From: Bacteriovoracaceae bacterium
Lineage (GTDB): Bacteria > Bdellovibrionota > Bacteriovoracia > Bacteriovoracales > Bacteriovoracaceae
Direction of reading: 5' to 3'
DNA: 38,032 nt
Assembly (NCBI GenBank): GCA_003245675.1
Contig: QKCN01000092.1
Span: 1 to 38,032 of the forward strand
Shown in pieces: positions 1 to 8,118 of the stretch. Position 1 is the stretch's first letter. The number at the start of each line of letters is the position of its first letter. The notes beneath the pieces were generated by a model that saw only the letters and a list, made by a program, of their open reading frames with translations, was not told where the DNA came from and did not search any database. Position numbers and translations under genes: made by a program.

Positions 1-1378
1 TTGCAAAGTGAGCTGAAAAGTGACGTAAAAAGGGCGGTTCTTCGGTTATTTTGATGCCCTTTAAGTTATTTCTATTTTTGAAAACTTCAAGTAGTACTTC
101 AATGACATAGTCCACGTGACTTTGGGTATAAACACGACGGGGAATGGCCAAGCGCACTAGTTCCATTGCCGCAGGAATTTCTTCGCCAGTTTGTGGATCT
201 TTTTTGCCAAACATAATTGAACCAATTTCACAGCTTCTAATTCCACCTTCGAGGTAAAGTTCACAAGCAAGGGCTTGTCCAGGGAATTGATTTACTGGAA
301 TATGAGGAAGCATCTTTTTGGCATCAATGTAAACGGCATGTCCTCCAACTGGGCGGATGATAGGGATTCCTGCTTTTGTTAAGGCATCGCCAAGGTACTG
401 AGTTGAGGTAATGCGATAACGCAAATAATCCTCATCCAAAACTTCTTCTAGTCCTTGAGCCAGTGCTGCAAGGTCGCGCCCTGCAAGACCACCATAAGTT
501 GGATAACCTTCAGTAAGGATGCCGAGGTTTTTAACTTTTACTGCCAATTCATCATCATTTAGGGCAAGGAATCCCCCCATGTTGACTAGAGCATCTTTTT
601 TGGCACTCATCGTGCAGCCATCGGCATAGGAGAACATTTCTTGGGCAATTTCTTTGATAGATTTATTTTTATAGCCTTCTTCTCTCATTTTGATAAAGTA
701 GGCATTTTCCGCAAAACGGCATGCATCGATAAAAAGTGGAATATTGTATTTTTGACAGATGGCCTTTACCTCGCGAATGTTCTGCATGGAAACAGGTTGG
801 CCTCCGCCTGAGTTATTGGTCACTGTGATCATGCAAAGTGGAATATTGGCTGGCCCCTTAGACTCGATAAAATTTTCCAATTTTTTGCAATCTAAGTTTC
901 CTTTAAAGGGATGCTCTAACTCAGGGATTTTCCCTTCATCAATAACGAGATCCACTGCTTCTGTTTTATTGAATTCAATATTGGCCCTTGTGGTATCAAA
1001 GTGAGTGTTGTTAGGGATTGCTTTGGTTTCGTCACAAATAGCACCAAAAAGAATTCTTTCCGCAGCACGTCCTTGGTGGGCAGGGAAAATATGTTTGAAT
1101 CCGGTTATATCTCTGATGACGCGTTCAAAGTCATAAAAAGAACGGCAGCCAGCATAAGATTCGTCGCCATCCATTATTTTTGCCCATTGGGCAGCACTCA
1201 TCGCTGAAGTTCCACTATCAGTTAAGAAGTCGATGAGAATGTCTTCCGCTTTGACTAAAAATAGATTGCTATGTGCTTCTTTAAGGATTTTTTCTCGTTG
1301 AGCTCTTGTATTCATTTTAATCGGCTCAACAGTTTTAATTCTAAATGGCTCAATAATTGTTTTAAATTTTGATTCCAT
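1..1378 (-). CDS. tnaA: Tryptophanase-like beta-eliminating lyase (3' end beyond window)
   Basis: PLP-dependent lyase that splits tryptophan (or tyrosine) into indole (or phenol), pyruvate and ammonia. I translated the minus strand from the ATG at 1378, which has GGAG just upstream. 459 codons are visible and the last residues (LRHFSAHFA) match the extreme C-terminus of the family, so only a few codons are missing. Visible motifs are LTDSGTSAMS near residue 53, HQGRAAE near 100, DACRFAENAYFIK, and the PLP-lysine motif SAKKDALVN near 255. Asp in THFDTT and Ile in IRSCEIG occupy positions that, from memory, are Asp/Ile in tryptophanase but Thr/Arg in tyrosine phenol-lyase, so tryptophanase is favoured. 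It is the last gene of the nucleoside-catabolism operon, 13 bases after the exonuclease. Family is sure; substrate is probable. Confidence 0.88.
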   Translation of the reverse strand, partial: MESKFKTIIEPFRIKTVEPIKMNTRAQREKILKEAHSNLFLVKAEDILIDFLTDSGTSAMSAAQWAKIMDGDESYAGCRSFYDFERVIRDITGFKHIFPAHQGRAAERILFGAICDETKAIPNNTHFDTTRANIEFNKTEAVDLVIDEGKIPELEHPFKGNLDCKKLENFIESKGPANIPLCMITVTNNSGGGQPVSMQNIREVKAICQKYNIPLFIDACRFAENAYFIKMREEGYKNKSIKEIAQEMFSYADGCTMSAKKDALVNMGGFLALNDDELAVKVKNLGILTEGYPTYGGLAGRDLAALAQGLEEVLDEDYLRYRITSTQYLGDALTKAGIPIIRPVGGHAVYIDAKKMLPHIPVNQFPGQALACELYLEGGIRSCEIGSIMFGKKDPQTGEEIPAAMELVRLAIPRRVYTQSHVDYVIEVLLEVFKNRNNLKGIKITEEPPFLRHFSAHFA

Positions 1379-1391
1379 GTGTTTCTCCAGT

Positions 1392-2738
1392 TTAAATATG
1401 ATCTAAGGGATAGTTTATTGGATATTGGTAGTTTTTTATAAATTGCGAGAGCCTTTTAAAAAAAGCGCGGTGGCTATTTTGAATTTCATCTTTTGTGGTG
1501 AACAGATAATGTTCTTTTTCGTTTGCGGGTAAGTTTTGTAAAAAGGAACTTGCTACTTTTCTCACTTGGGGAGTCAGACAATTTCTTCTTTTACTGCTAC
1601 GTTCTTCCTTTAAAAAATGTGACTGCATGTATTGTGAAAGTTTTTTCTTGTGGGAAGGGTAGCGGAAGATGAGAGGGTTACTCGAGCTGAGGTTGAGCAA
1701 TGAGAATGCGGTAAATTGATCCACGACCAAGTGAGGAGAAAAGATAAAGTCGTATTGATCGAATATATCTTGCTCCTCAGGGGTTTCCGTATGTTTAATT
1801 TCAGTACCTGCATTGTACTTTTTGTACAAGTAGTTGAGAACCATATCACCTGTATCTTTTTTCGATTTCGTATGGTGCTGATTAAATAGAAGAAGAGTTT
1901 CTAAAAAAGACCCCATCAGTCTAATTGTTAAATTTTTCCAAGGGAATTCAGAAAGACAAGTATTGAGAAAATCTTTCTCTTCGTCAGGGGTTTTAAGAGG
2001 GACAGAGGCAAAGAGGAGCCCTTGATCACCTTTAAACATGAGAAGCATAGGAGAATTTATATCCGTGAGTTTTTCGATGATTTCTTTGTCTGTTAATTCT
2101 TCCCTCATAATATTACAGCGATCCAGTTCAAATTTATTTCGCGGATAATACAGTTGGTTGATCTTTTTGATATCTTTTTCAATGAAAAAATAAATGTATT
2201 GCAAAAGAAGTTGAGCCGTTACGCGCGCATCAGCAACTGCGCGGTGCACTTGTTTGTGCTCTATTTTAAAGAGCTCGGCCATGTAGGGGAGATTGGAATT
2301 CATAATCCCGGGGATGAGATATTTGGTCATGATATTGGTACAGAGCACGGGATTTTTGAGTTCTTCTCTTTTGTTGCGTTTAAGAACCGAATTGAAAAAT
2401 GGAACATCAAAAGATGAATTGTGTGCAACTAAAACATCATCACCCATGAACTCGACAATTTCATCGAGCACTTCTTCAATGAGTGGTGCATTGACTGTAT
2501 CTTCTTGGGTAATTTGGGTTAGCTTTTGAATAAATTCGGGAATAATCATCTCAGGATTGATGAGAAAGTTTTTTTCATCAACAATCTTGAGATTCTTAAT
2601 TCGGACCATTCCTATTTCAATGATACGATCTGTTTTTTGATTACCGCCTGTTGTTTCAAGGTCAAAAACACAGAAAGATAGATCCTTAAGTAGTTTATAA
2701 GAATTAGAATGACTTTTCGCAATAGTGCTAAATTTCAT
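1392..2738 (-). CDS. DnaQ-fold (DEDDh) 3'-5' exonuclease with long unassigned C-terminal region
   Basis: 448-residue protein whose first ~180 residues are a DEDDh exonuclease domain as in the Pol III epsilon subunit: DLETTG (Asp26, Glu28), HNSSFD (Asp111) and HRAVADA (His165, Asp170), all catalytic residues present. Residues ~190-448 match nothing I recognise; they are Lys/Phe-rich and mostly soluble. The ORF could start 36 bases upstream, but the chosen ATG has a strong AGGGGA ribosome site at good spacing. It lies 51 bases after cytidine deaminase and 13 before the tryptophanase-like gene, so it is co-transcribed with nucleoside-catabolism genes. This hints at nucleic-acid degradation rather than proofreading, which is an inference. 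It could alternatively be a repair exonuclease. Confidence 0.85.
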   Translation of the reverse strand: MKFSTIAKSHSNSYKLLKDLSFCVFDLETTGGNQKTDRIIEIGMVRIKNLKIVDEKNFLINPEMIIPEFIQKLTQITQEDTVNAPLIEEVLDEIVEFMGDDVLVAHNSSFDVPFFNSVLKRNKREELKNPVLCTNIMTKYLIPGIMNSNLPYMAELFKIEHKQVHRAVADARVTAQLLLQYIYFFIEKDIKKINQLYYPRNKFELDRCNIMREELTDKEIIEKLTDINSPMLLMFKGDQGLLFASVPLKTPDEEKDFLNTCLSEFPWKNLTIRLMGSFLETLLLFNQHHTKSKKDTGDMVLNYLYKKYNAGTEIKHTETPEEQDIFDQYDFIFSPHLVVDQFTAFSLLNLSSSNPLIFRYPSHKKKLSQYMQSHFLKEERSSKRRNCLTPQVRKVASSFLQNLPANEKEHYLFTTKDEIQNSHRAFFKRLSQFIKNYQYPINYPLDHI

Positions 2739-2789
2739 AAAGTCCCCTTTCAGACATTCGCCTGAAATGCGCAAAAATAAAAAGAGTTC

Positions 2790-3191
2790 TTATTTTTGCA
2801 TATGCTCGGGTGTAAAAGCTAGAGGGAAAATTTCCCGAAAGCTTTTTATTTCCTCTTTGCCTGCAGCATCTCCAATAATAATTTCGCAATCTGGATCAGC
2901 AAACTCAGAAAGGACTTGTCGACATAGACCGCAAGGTGGCCATCCTTCCTGAGTATAGACATACAAATAGCGAATATGGGAGAAACGCTCTGAAATTGCC
3001 TTAAACATGGCAACGCGCTCTGCACAAACAGTTCCTCCAAAGCTGGAGTTTTCAATATTGCAACCCGAGTAAAAACGACCATCAGAAGTCATAAGCGCGG
3101 CTCCTACCTTCGCCTGTGAGTAGGGAGAGTAGGAGTTTTTTGAGCCTTCAATGGCCAAATCTCTGAGCTTGTTCAGCATTTCCTTATTCAT
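2790..3191 (-). CDS. cdd: Cytidine deaminase
   Basis: Converts cytidine/deoxycytidine to uridine/deoxyuridine plus ammonia, feeding pyrimidine nucleosides to the phosphorylase encoded upstream in the same operon. The 133-residue protein has the usual length of the homotetrameric class and carries the zinc site CAE (Cys56, catalytic Glu58) and PPCGLC (Cys87, Cys90), plus the substrate-binding CNIENSSF segment. A longer reading frame begins at 3224 inside the preceding gene. The ATG at 3191 is preferred because AAGGAG sits 5 bases in front of it and the protein then begins where the family normally does. Short 16-base gap after the purine nucleoside phosphorylase gene. Confidence 0.95.
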   Translation of the reverse strand: MNKEMLNKLRDLAIEGSKNSYSPYSQAKVGAALMTSDGRFYSGCNIENSSFGGTVCAERVAMFKAISERFSHIRYLYVYTQEGWPPCGLCRQVLSEFADPDCEIIIGDAAGKEEIKSFREIFPLAFTPEHMQK

Positions 3192-3207
3192 AAGTCTCCT
3201 TGCGCTC

Positions 3208-4035
3208 TTATTTGGAAAGAGCACCTATTCTTTTAATGGATTTGGAAAGAAGTTCAGCAAAACCTTCCATAACCAGTAGGGCCTGTTCTTTAACTTCATC
3301 GTGGTTGAGTTTGTTTTTGGTGATTCCTGCCGCCATATTGGTGATACAGGAGATACCAGCAACTTTGATTCCGAGATGATTAGCTGCAATTGCTTCAGGA
3401 ACAGTACTCATTCCCACCATGTCTGCCCCGATAACTCTGAGCATATGGATTTCTGCAGGAGTTTCATAAGTTGGGCCTAAGAGACCGCAGTAGATACCTT
3501 GCTTCAGATCCATATTGATTTCTTTTGCAGATTCGAGCAAAACTTTGCGAAGTTCTAGGTTATAAGCATAGGTCATATCGGGAAAACGAGGGCCAAGCTC
3601 TGCATAGTTCGGTCCAACCAGTGGATTTTTTCCCATGAGATTAATATGATCTTTAATAAGGACAAGATCTCCTGGTGTGAAATCTTCATTAATTCCGCCT
3701 GCGGCATTAGTGAGAATCAAGGTTTCAATACCAAGGGTCGCAAGTACGCGAGTGGCGAAGACAATGTCTTCCATATCATGTCCTTCGTAGGCGTGAATAC
3801 GTCCTTGGAGAACTGCAACATCAACTCCGTCTACTTTTCCTAAGATAAGGCGACCTTCATGCCCTTCGACAGCTGTTCCATGGAAAAATGGAATATCAGA
3901 GTAAGGGATATAAGTTTTGTCTTCAATTTTATCTACATAAATTCCCAATCCAGAGCCTAGGACCATTCCGACTTTGGGAACAACCTCTTTTACGGATTGA
4001 ATGTACTCAGCTGCTTTTTTTAATTTTTCAATCAT
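3208..4035 (-). CDS. punA: Purine-nucleoside phosphorylase (trimeric PNP/MTAP family)
   Basis: Phosphorolyses (deoxy)inosine and (deoxy)guanosine to the base and (deoxy)ribose-1-phosphate. At 275 residues it has the length and motifs of the low-molecular-mass trimeric class: MVLGSGLG phosphate loop near residue 25, HGTAVEGHEGRL (His of the phosphate site), LQGRIHAYEGHDM, TNAAGGI near 111, GPTYETPAE, and ADMVGMSTVPE followed by ITNMAAG near 230. It therefore belongs to the punA/xapA type rather than the hexameric deoD type; the symbol is my choice among synonyms. GGAG precedes the ATG. It sits 13 bases behind the deoB-deoA fusion, whose mutase domain consumes its sugar-phosphate product. Confidence 0.93.
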   Translation of the reverse strand: MIEKLKKAAEYIQSVKEVVPKVGMVLGSGLGIYVDKIEDKTYIPYSDIPFFHGTAVEGHEGRLILGKVDGVDVAVLQGRIHAYEGHDMEDIVFATRVLATLGIETLILTNAAGGINEDFTPGDLVLIKDHINLMGKNPLVGPNYAELGPRFPDMTYAYNLELRKVLLESAKEINMDLKQGIYCGLLGPTYETPAEIHMLRVIGADMVGMSTVPEAIAANHLGIKVAGISCITNMAAGITKNKLNHDEVKEQALLVMEGFAELLSKSIKRIGALSK

Positions 4036-4048
4036 TTCTTTCTCCAGA

Positions 4049-6583
4049 TTAGTTATTTGCCCATTTAGTAAGACGTTTGATTACTAATTGGGGCTTTTTT
4101 ACGGGTTTAGTTGAGAATGTTAGAACTTCATTTAAGATGCGTCTTTCGATATTTTTGACGATCTCCATTTGGTCAGCATCGTGATAAATGGTGAGGATTG
4201 TTTCACCTTTTTTCACTTTGTCTCCCACTTTTTTGAACACTTCAAAGCCTACTCCAAAGTTGATTTTGTCGGTAGCAACTTTGCGTCCTCCGCCAAGGTC
4301 TCCACAAAGGAAGCCCAAAAGCTCAGTTTCATAGCCTTTGATGTAGCTGTTACTTGGTGCTACGACATCGTAACGCTCTGTAGCCACAGGAAGACTCCAA
4401 GGATTTTCGACTTGTGCGAGGTTGCCACCTTGGTTTTTTATGAGTTCTTTGAATTTGGCAAAAGCTTTTCCGGATTTGACCATTTCTTTTGCTTTGGCCA
4501 CACCAGCACTATAAGTTTTGGTTACGCCCCCAAGGTAGATCATAGCCCCAGCTAATTCAATGGATAGGTCTGCAATGTCCTTAGGTCCTTTTCCGCGGAG
4601 TACATCGATACTTTCAATGATTTCCAAAGAGTTTCCGATCATATTGCCAAGTGGTTGGTTCATGTTTGTGATTAAAGACACCGCATTTTTTCCCATACGG
4701 GCCGCAGTGTTCATCAGACTATGGGCCAATTTTTCAGCATCGGGTAAGGTCTTCATAAAAGCGCCATTGCCACATTTTAGGTCAATGACCAGACCAGAAG
4801 TTCCTTCTGCCAATTTTTTACTCATAATAGATGCAGTGATAAGTGGAATAGAATCCACTGTGGCAGTGACATCGCGAAGCGAATAAATCTTTTTGTCGGC
4901 AGGTGCGATGTCGCCCGTTTGGCCAATCATGGCGATATTATCTTCTCTTACGCGAGTTTCAAATTCTTTAAGGCTAATATCAGTTTTGAATCCATCGATT
5001 GCTTCGATCTTATCAACAGTTCCTCCAGTGTGACCTAAGCCACGTCCGGCAATCATAGGAACCATTACACCAGCTGCCGCCGCGATAGGGGCGAGGATGA
5101 AAGAGGTTTTATCGCCTACCCCGCCAGTGGAGTGTTTATCGATACAGTTAAGAGCTTTGAAGTCCAAAGATTTTCCAGAGTAGAGCATGGCATCAGTGAG
5201 ATATGCTGTTTCTTCAGTGTCCATGCCATTGATCCAAATTGCCATCAGAAGAGCAGTCATTTGGTAGTCCGCGACATATCCTTTGGCCAAGCCTTCAATG
5301 AACCAAGTGATTTCTTTTTTACTGAGTTTTTGTTTTCTCTTCTTTTTGTCGATAATGGTATAAGGAGTGAACAGATTCACATCTTGATACTCAGAAACTT
5401 TAGCCTTATGGAGTAGTGATTTTCCAAAGGCGATGGTTTCTCCTGTCAAGGCTTCATAGATTGTTGCTCCAATCCCCATAAATCCACTAACATCTTTTAA
5501 AATTTTCCCATCTTGATAGCGTTTGGAATAGCAGAGCATAGGGACGGCTTCGCGGGTATGATCGGTGCCATGGGCCGTTGGATCGTTGCCGTGATCAGCT
5601 GTCAAAATGAGAAGATCATCTTCATCAAGCGCTTGCATAATTTCCACCAGTCTTTGGTCAAAATCTTCAAGACATTTATGATAGCCATTAACATCGCGGC
5701 GGTGACCGAAATTTTGGTCAAAATCAACCAAATTAATCATAAGGAGTCCTTGCTTTTCTTTTTGCATGAGCTCCAGCAATTTATTAACTCCGTCATTATT
5801 ATCTACACTTTTGACATTGGAGTGAATACCTTGGTGATTGTAAATATTGGATATTTTGCCGACAGTGTGAGTCAGAATATTTTTTTCTGCAAGATAATCA
5901 AAAACGAGCTTGCCGGGAACGGCTATCGAATAGTCTTTGCGATTGGCCGTACGGGCAAAATCTTTTTTACTTTTGCCAGAGAAGGGACGGGCAATTACGC
6001 GGATGATACCGTATTCATCGCAAAGTTTGCGAGCACTCTCACAGAGTGCATAAAGTTTTTCTAGTCCAAAATGATCTTCATGAGCGGCAATTTGGAATAC
6101 GGAATCGGCTGAAGTGTAGACGATGGGTTTTCCCGTCTTAATAGACTCTTCTCCCAACTTTTTAAGAACTTCTGTTCCTGAAGCTGGTTGATTGCAAAGA
6201 ATTCCTGGAAGATTATTTTCTTTAATGAAGCGATCTATCATTTCTTGAGGAAAGCCTTCAGGAAAGTAGGAGAATTTTTCTTTAACGTGAATCCCCGCAA
6301 TTTCCCAATGACCAGTGCTGGTATCTTTGCCATTACTTTTTTCGAGGAGTTTTACTGCAAATCCATTTTGAGGAACTTGCGCCTTAACTCCTTGTACGCG
6401 GGTCAAACTCCCTAAGCCTAGAGATTCTAAATTGGGAAGTTGAATACCCTTTTTCTTCTTGGCAATATTTCCTAATGTATTATAGCTGAGTTTATCTCCG
6501 AATTTAGCCGCATCCTTCATGGCCCCAATTCCCACTGAATCCATGATGACCAAAATGGCCCTTTTAAATTGATAATTATTCAT
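4049..6583 (-). CDS. deoB-deoA: Fusion of phosphopentomutase (DeoB) and thymidine/pyrimidine phosphorylase (DeoA)
   Basis: 844-residue bifunctional enzyme. Residues 1-~392 are phosphopentomutase: Asp15 in IMDSVG, the KDTSTGHWE segment with the active-site Thr (86-94), Asp289/His294 in DFDQNFGH, Asp330/His331 and His342, with the same spacing as the two-metal ligands of E. coli DeoB. Residues ~405-844 are a complete thymidine/pyrimidine phosphorylase: DKHSTGGVGDK (482-492), GRGLGHTGGTVDK, the KKLAEG segment and the C-terminal alpha/beta domain. The linker is only ~12 residues. The phosphorylase product, deoxyribose-1-phosphate, is the mutase substrate, so the fusion links consecutive steps. 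The ORF opens 36 bases earlier, but AAGG in front of the ATG at 6583 and the family's N-terminus favour this start. First gene of its operon. Confidence 0.95.
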   Translation of the reverse strand: MNNYQFKRAILVIMDSVGIGAMKDAAKFGDKLSYNTLGNIAKKKKGIQLPNLESLGLGSLTRVQGVKAQVPQNGFAVKLLEKSNGKDTSTGHWEIAGIHVKEKFSYFPEGFPQEMIDRFIKENNLPGILCNQPASGTEVLKKLGEESIKTGKPIVYTSADSVFQIAAHEDHFGLEKLYALCESARKLCDEYGIIRVIARPFSGKSKKDFARTANRKDYSIAVPGKLVFDYLAEKNILTHTVGKISNIYNHQGIHSNVKSVDNNDGVNKLLELMQKEKQGLLMINLVDFDQNFGHRRDVNGYHKCLEDFDQRLVEIMQALDEDDLLILTADHGNDPTAHGTDHTREAVPMLCYSKRYQDGKILKDVSGFMGIGATIYEALTGETIAFGKSLLHKAKVSEYQDVNLFTPYTIIDKKKRKQKLSKKEITWFIEGLAKGYVADYQMTALLMAIWINGMDTEETAYLTDAMLYSGKSLDFKALNCIDKHSTGGVGDKTSFILAPIAAAAGVMVPMIAGRGLGHTGGTVDKIEAIDGFKTDISLKEFETRVREDNIAMIGQTGDIAPADKKIYSLRDVTATVDSIPLITASIMSKKLAEGTSGLVIDLKCGNGAFMKTLPDAEKLAHSLMNTAARMGKNAVSLITNMNQPLGNMIGNSLEIIESIDVLRGKGPKDIADLSIELAGAMIYLGGVTKTYSAGVAKAKEMVKSGKAFAKFKELIKNQGGNLAQVENPWSLPVATERYDVVAPSNSYIKGYETELLGFLCGDLGGGRKVATDKINFGVGFEVFKKVGDKVKKGETILTIYHDADQMEIVKNIERRILNEVLTFSTKPVKKPQLVIKRLTKWANN

Positions 6584-6637
6584 CGAAATAAATCCTTTTG
6601 TTGTTAAAGTCATTTGCAAACTTAAAGAGCAAAACCT

Positions 6638-6666
6638 ATGATATTAAGGTTAGCTAGAATAAGCAA
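6638..6666 (-). promoter_or_regulatory. Sigma-70-like promoter of the deo operon
   Basis: Read on the minus strand: -35 TTGCTT (plus-strand 6661-6666), 17-base spacer, -10 TATCAT (6638-6643, five of six consensus). Predicted start near 6631 gives a leader of about 48 bases. The -35 is weak, so this is a candidate only. Confidence 0.4.
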
Positions 6667-6688
6667 ACCGGATTCGAACAATAAACAT

Positions 6689-6705
6689 AATCTAATTATT
6701 AGATT
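6689..6705. promoter_or_regulatory. Perfect 17-base inverted repeat, possible operator
   Basis: AATCTAATTATTAGATT: two 7-base perfect arms around TTA. It lies between the divergent deo operon and the plus-strand operon that includes the nucleoside transporter, 23 bases upstream of the candidate deo -35 box and 24 bases before the plus-strand start codon. That is a position suited to a shared regulator. No regulator gene is adjacent. Confidence 0.35.
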
Positions 6706-6728
6706 TTCTTGAAGAACAAGAGGCTGTT

Positions 6729-7157
6729 ATGCTCTGTATTATGCGAAAATTACTATTAAATCTATTCATCGTCGCTAGTCTTATTCCCTCTCTCTTGTGG
6801 GCCCAGTCACAGACCGACAAGGGGGCAGAGCGTCTTATTCAAGAATCGGCCAATGATTTATTAGTCGTTGCGGGTTCTGGTGCAGGGGGGGCCATTTTAG
6901 GGCTTTCCACTTTGCCTTTCTATGCTGAACCTGCAGATCATTTTAAGAATGTGATTGTCGGTGGTGCCATTGGTGTAATTGTCGGGGTGGCCGTAGTCGC
7001 TTATATGCAAGCCTCTCAGACGAAAGATATGTATTACGATACCGCAAAACACAATTTAAAACTTCTTCCTGTGGAAGGGGAAAAATACGCCTTTAGGATG
7101 AAGGGATTCGAGAAGCAGCCTGAGATACCTTATTTCATGCTTAATTTTTCGTTTTAA
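6729..7157 (+). CDS. Small membrane protein with signal sequence, unknown function
   Basis: 142 residues. An N-terminal hydrophobic stretch ending LLWAQS looks like a cleavable signal peptide. Two further hydrophobic, Gly/Ala/Val-rich segments (about residues 43-65 and 76-97, including VAGSGAGGAILGL and VIVGGAIGVIVGVAVVAY) suggest a glycine-zipper-like hairpin in a membrane. The C-terminus ends in an aromatic Phe-Ser-Phe. AGAGG precedes the first ATG; a second ATG 12 bases later is possible. First gene of a tight plus-strand operon (6 bases before the glycosyltransferase). I do not recognise a family. Confidence 0.7.
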   Translation: MLCIMRKLLLNLFIVASLIPSLLWAQSQTDKGAERLIQESANDLLVVAGSGAGGAILGLSTLPFYAEPADHFKNVIVGGAIGVIVGVAVVAYMQASQTKDMYYDTAKHNLKLLPVEGEKYAFRMKGFEKQPEIPYFMLNFSF

Positions 7158-7163
7158 ATAATT

Positions 7164-8108
7164 ATGCATATTGTTCAAGTCTATCACTCGCCAGTTCCTG
7201 TTGCCCTCTATGGGGGCATGGAGCGCGTTATTGAGTCCCTAATTGATGGATTTCTTGCGCTAGGGCATCGCGTATCTCTTATTTCCTATAAGGGAGACTA
7301 TGAGATTCCGGGAGTGAATCATTATTACTTAGACCAGTTTTCGAGTATGGAAGAAGCGTTAGAGCGTTATCCAGAATTGATACCAGAAGATGCTGATGTT
7401 TTGCACTATCATGTGCCTTTTCAATTTAAAGATTGTGGACTTCCTTACCTGATGACCTTACATGGCAATCTCAAGGAGGACGAAGACCCTTCTACTTTGC
7501 CTAAAAATACTATTTTTATTTCCAAGCGCCATGCTGAAAATCATAAAGGTGAGCGCTTTATTTATCATGGTATGGATTACAGCAAAGTTCCTTTTTCATC
7601 GGTATCCCTGAAAGAAAGGGCATTTTATGGGTTTCTGGGGCGTGCTTCCTTGCGGCGCAAGGGGCTCAAAGAAGCGAAGTCTTTGGCCAAACGTCTTCAG
7701 GTTCCTCTGCATGTTGGAGGAGGGCGAGGATTTTCCTGGTGTAATACGAAGTATTTGGGACATCTTAATAACGAACAAAAGTTTGATCTTCTGCAAAGAT
7801 CTAAGGCTTTGCTTTTTCCGATTAGCTGGGAAGAGCCTTTTGGACTTGTGATGATTGAAGCTATGTTTTGTGGAACGCCGGTCTTTGCTTTTGAGCGAGG
7901 CTCGGTGGGTGAAGTCTTGAATTTAGAAGGGGCAGAAGAGTTATTCTTACGTGCTCACAATGAAGATGAGCTTTTTGAAAAAATCAAAAAATATAATTTT
8001 AACAACGACCCTATGGCCATTCGCGAATATGCTATCAAACATTTTTCGCATACGGCTATGTGTGCTCGTTATATAGAAGAATTCGAAAGGGCAAAAATAG
8101 AAAAATAG
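7164..8108 (+). CDS. GT4-type glycosyltransferase
   Basis: 314-residue retaining glycosyltransferase of the GT4 (glycosyl transferases group 1) type, GT-B fold. The N-terminal half has the YGGMERVIESL loop after the first beta strand. The C-terminal half carries the sugar-nucleotide binding EX7E motif (EPFGLVMIE, near residue 230) followed by CGTPVFAFERGSVGEVL, typical of the family. It is short for GT4 (usually 350-400), with a compact N-domain. The ATG follows the previous stop by 6 bases without a clear ribosome site, so translational coupling is likely. Donor and acceptor cannot be read from sequence; lipopolysaccharide, capsule or a small-molecule acceptor are all possible. Confidence 0.85.
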   Translation: MHIVQVYHSPVPVALYGGMERVIESLIDGFLALGHRVSLISYKGDYEIPGVNHYYLDQFSSMEEALERYPELIPEDADVLHYHVPFQFKDCGLPYLMTLHGNLKEDEDPSTLPKNTIFISKRHAENHKGERFIYHGMDYSKVPFSSVSLKERAFYGFLGRASLRRKGLKEAKSLAKRLQVPLHVGGGRGFSWCNTKYLGHLNNEQKFDLLQRSKALLFPISWEEPFGLVMIEAMFCGTPVFAFERGSVGEVLNLEGAEELFLRAHNEDELFEKIKKYNFNNDPMAIREYAIKHFSHTAMCARYIEEFERAKIEK

Positions 8109-8118
8109 AGGAGTTTTT

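Noticed and set aside
759-1207. Two plus-strand reading frames of 81 and 68 codons
   Set aside because: They lie opposite the tryptophanase-like gene, which has full family motifs on the minus strand; no ribosome site of their own.
5513-6064. Plus-strand frame of 183 codons
   Set aside because: Antisense shadow of the phosphopentomutase domain; composition mirrors the coding strand and no motif is visible.
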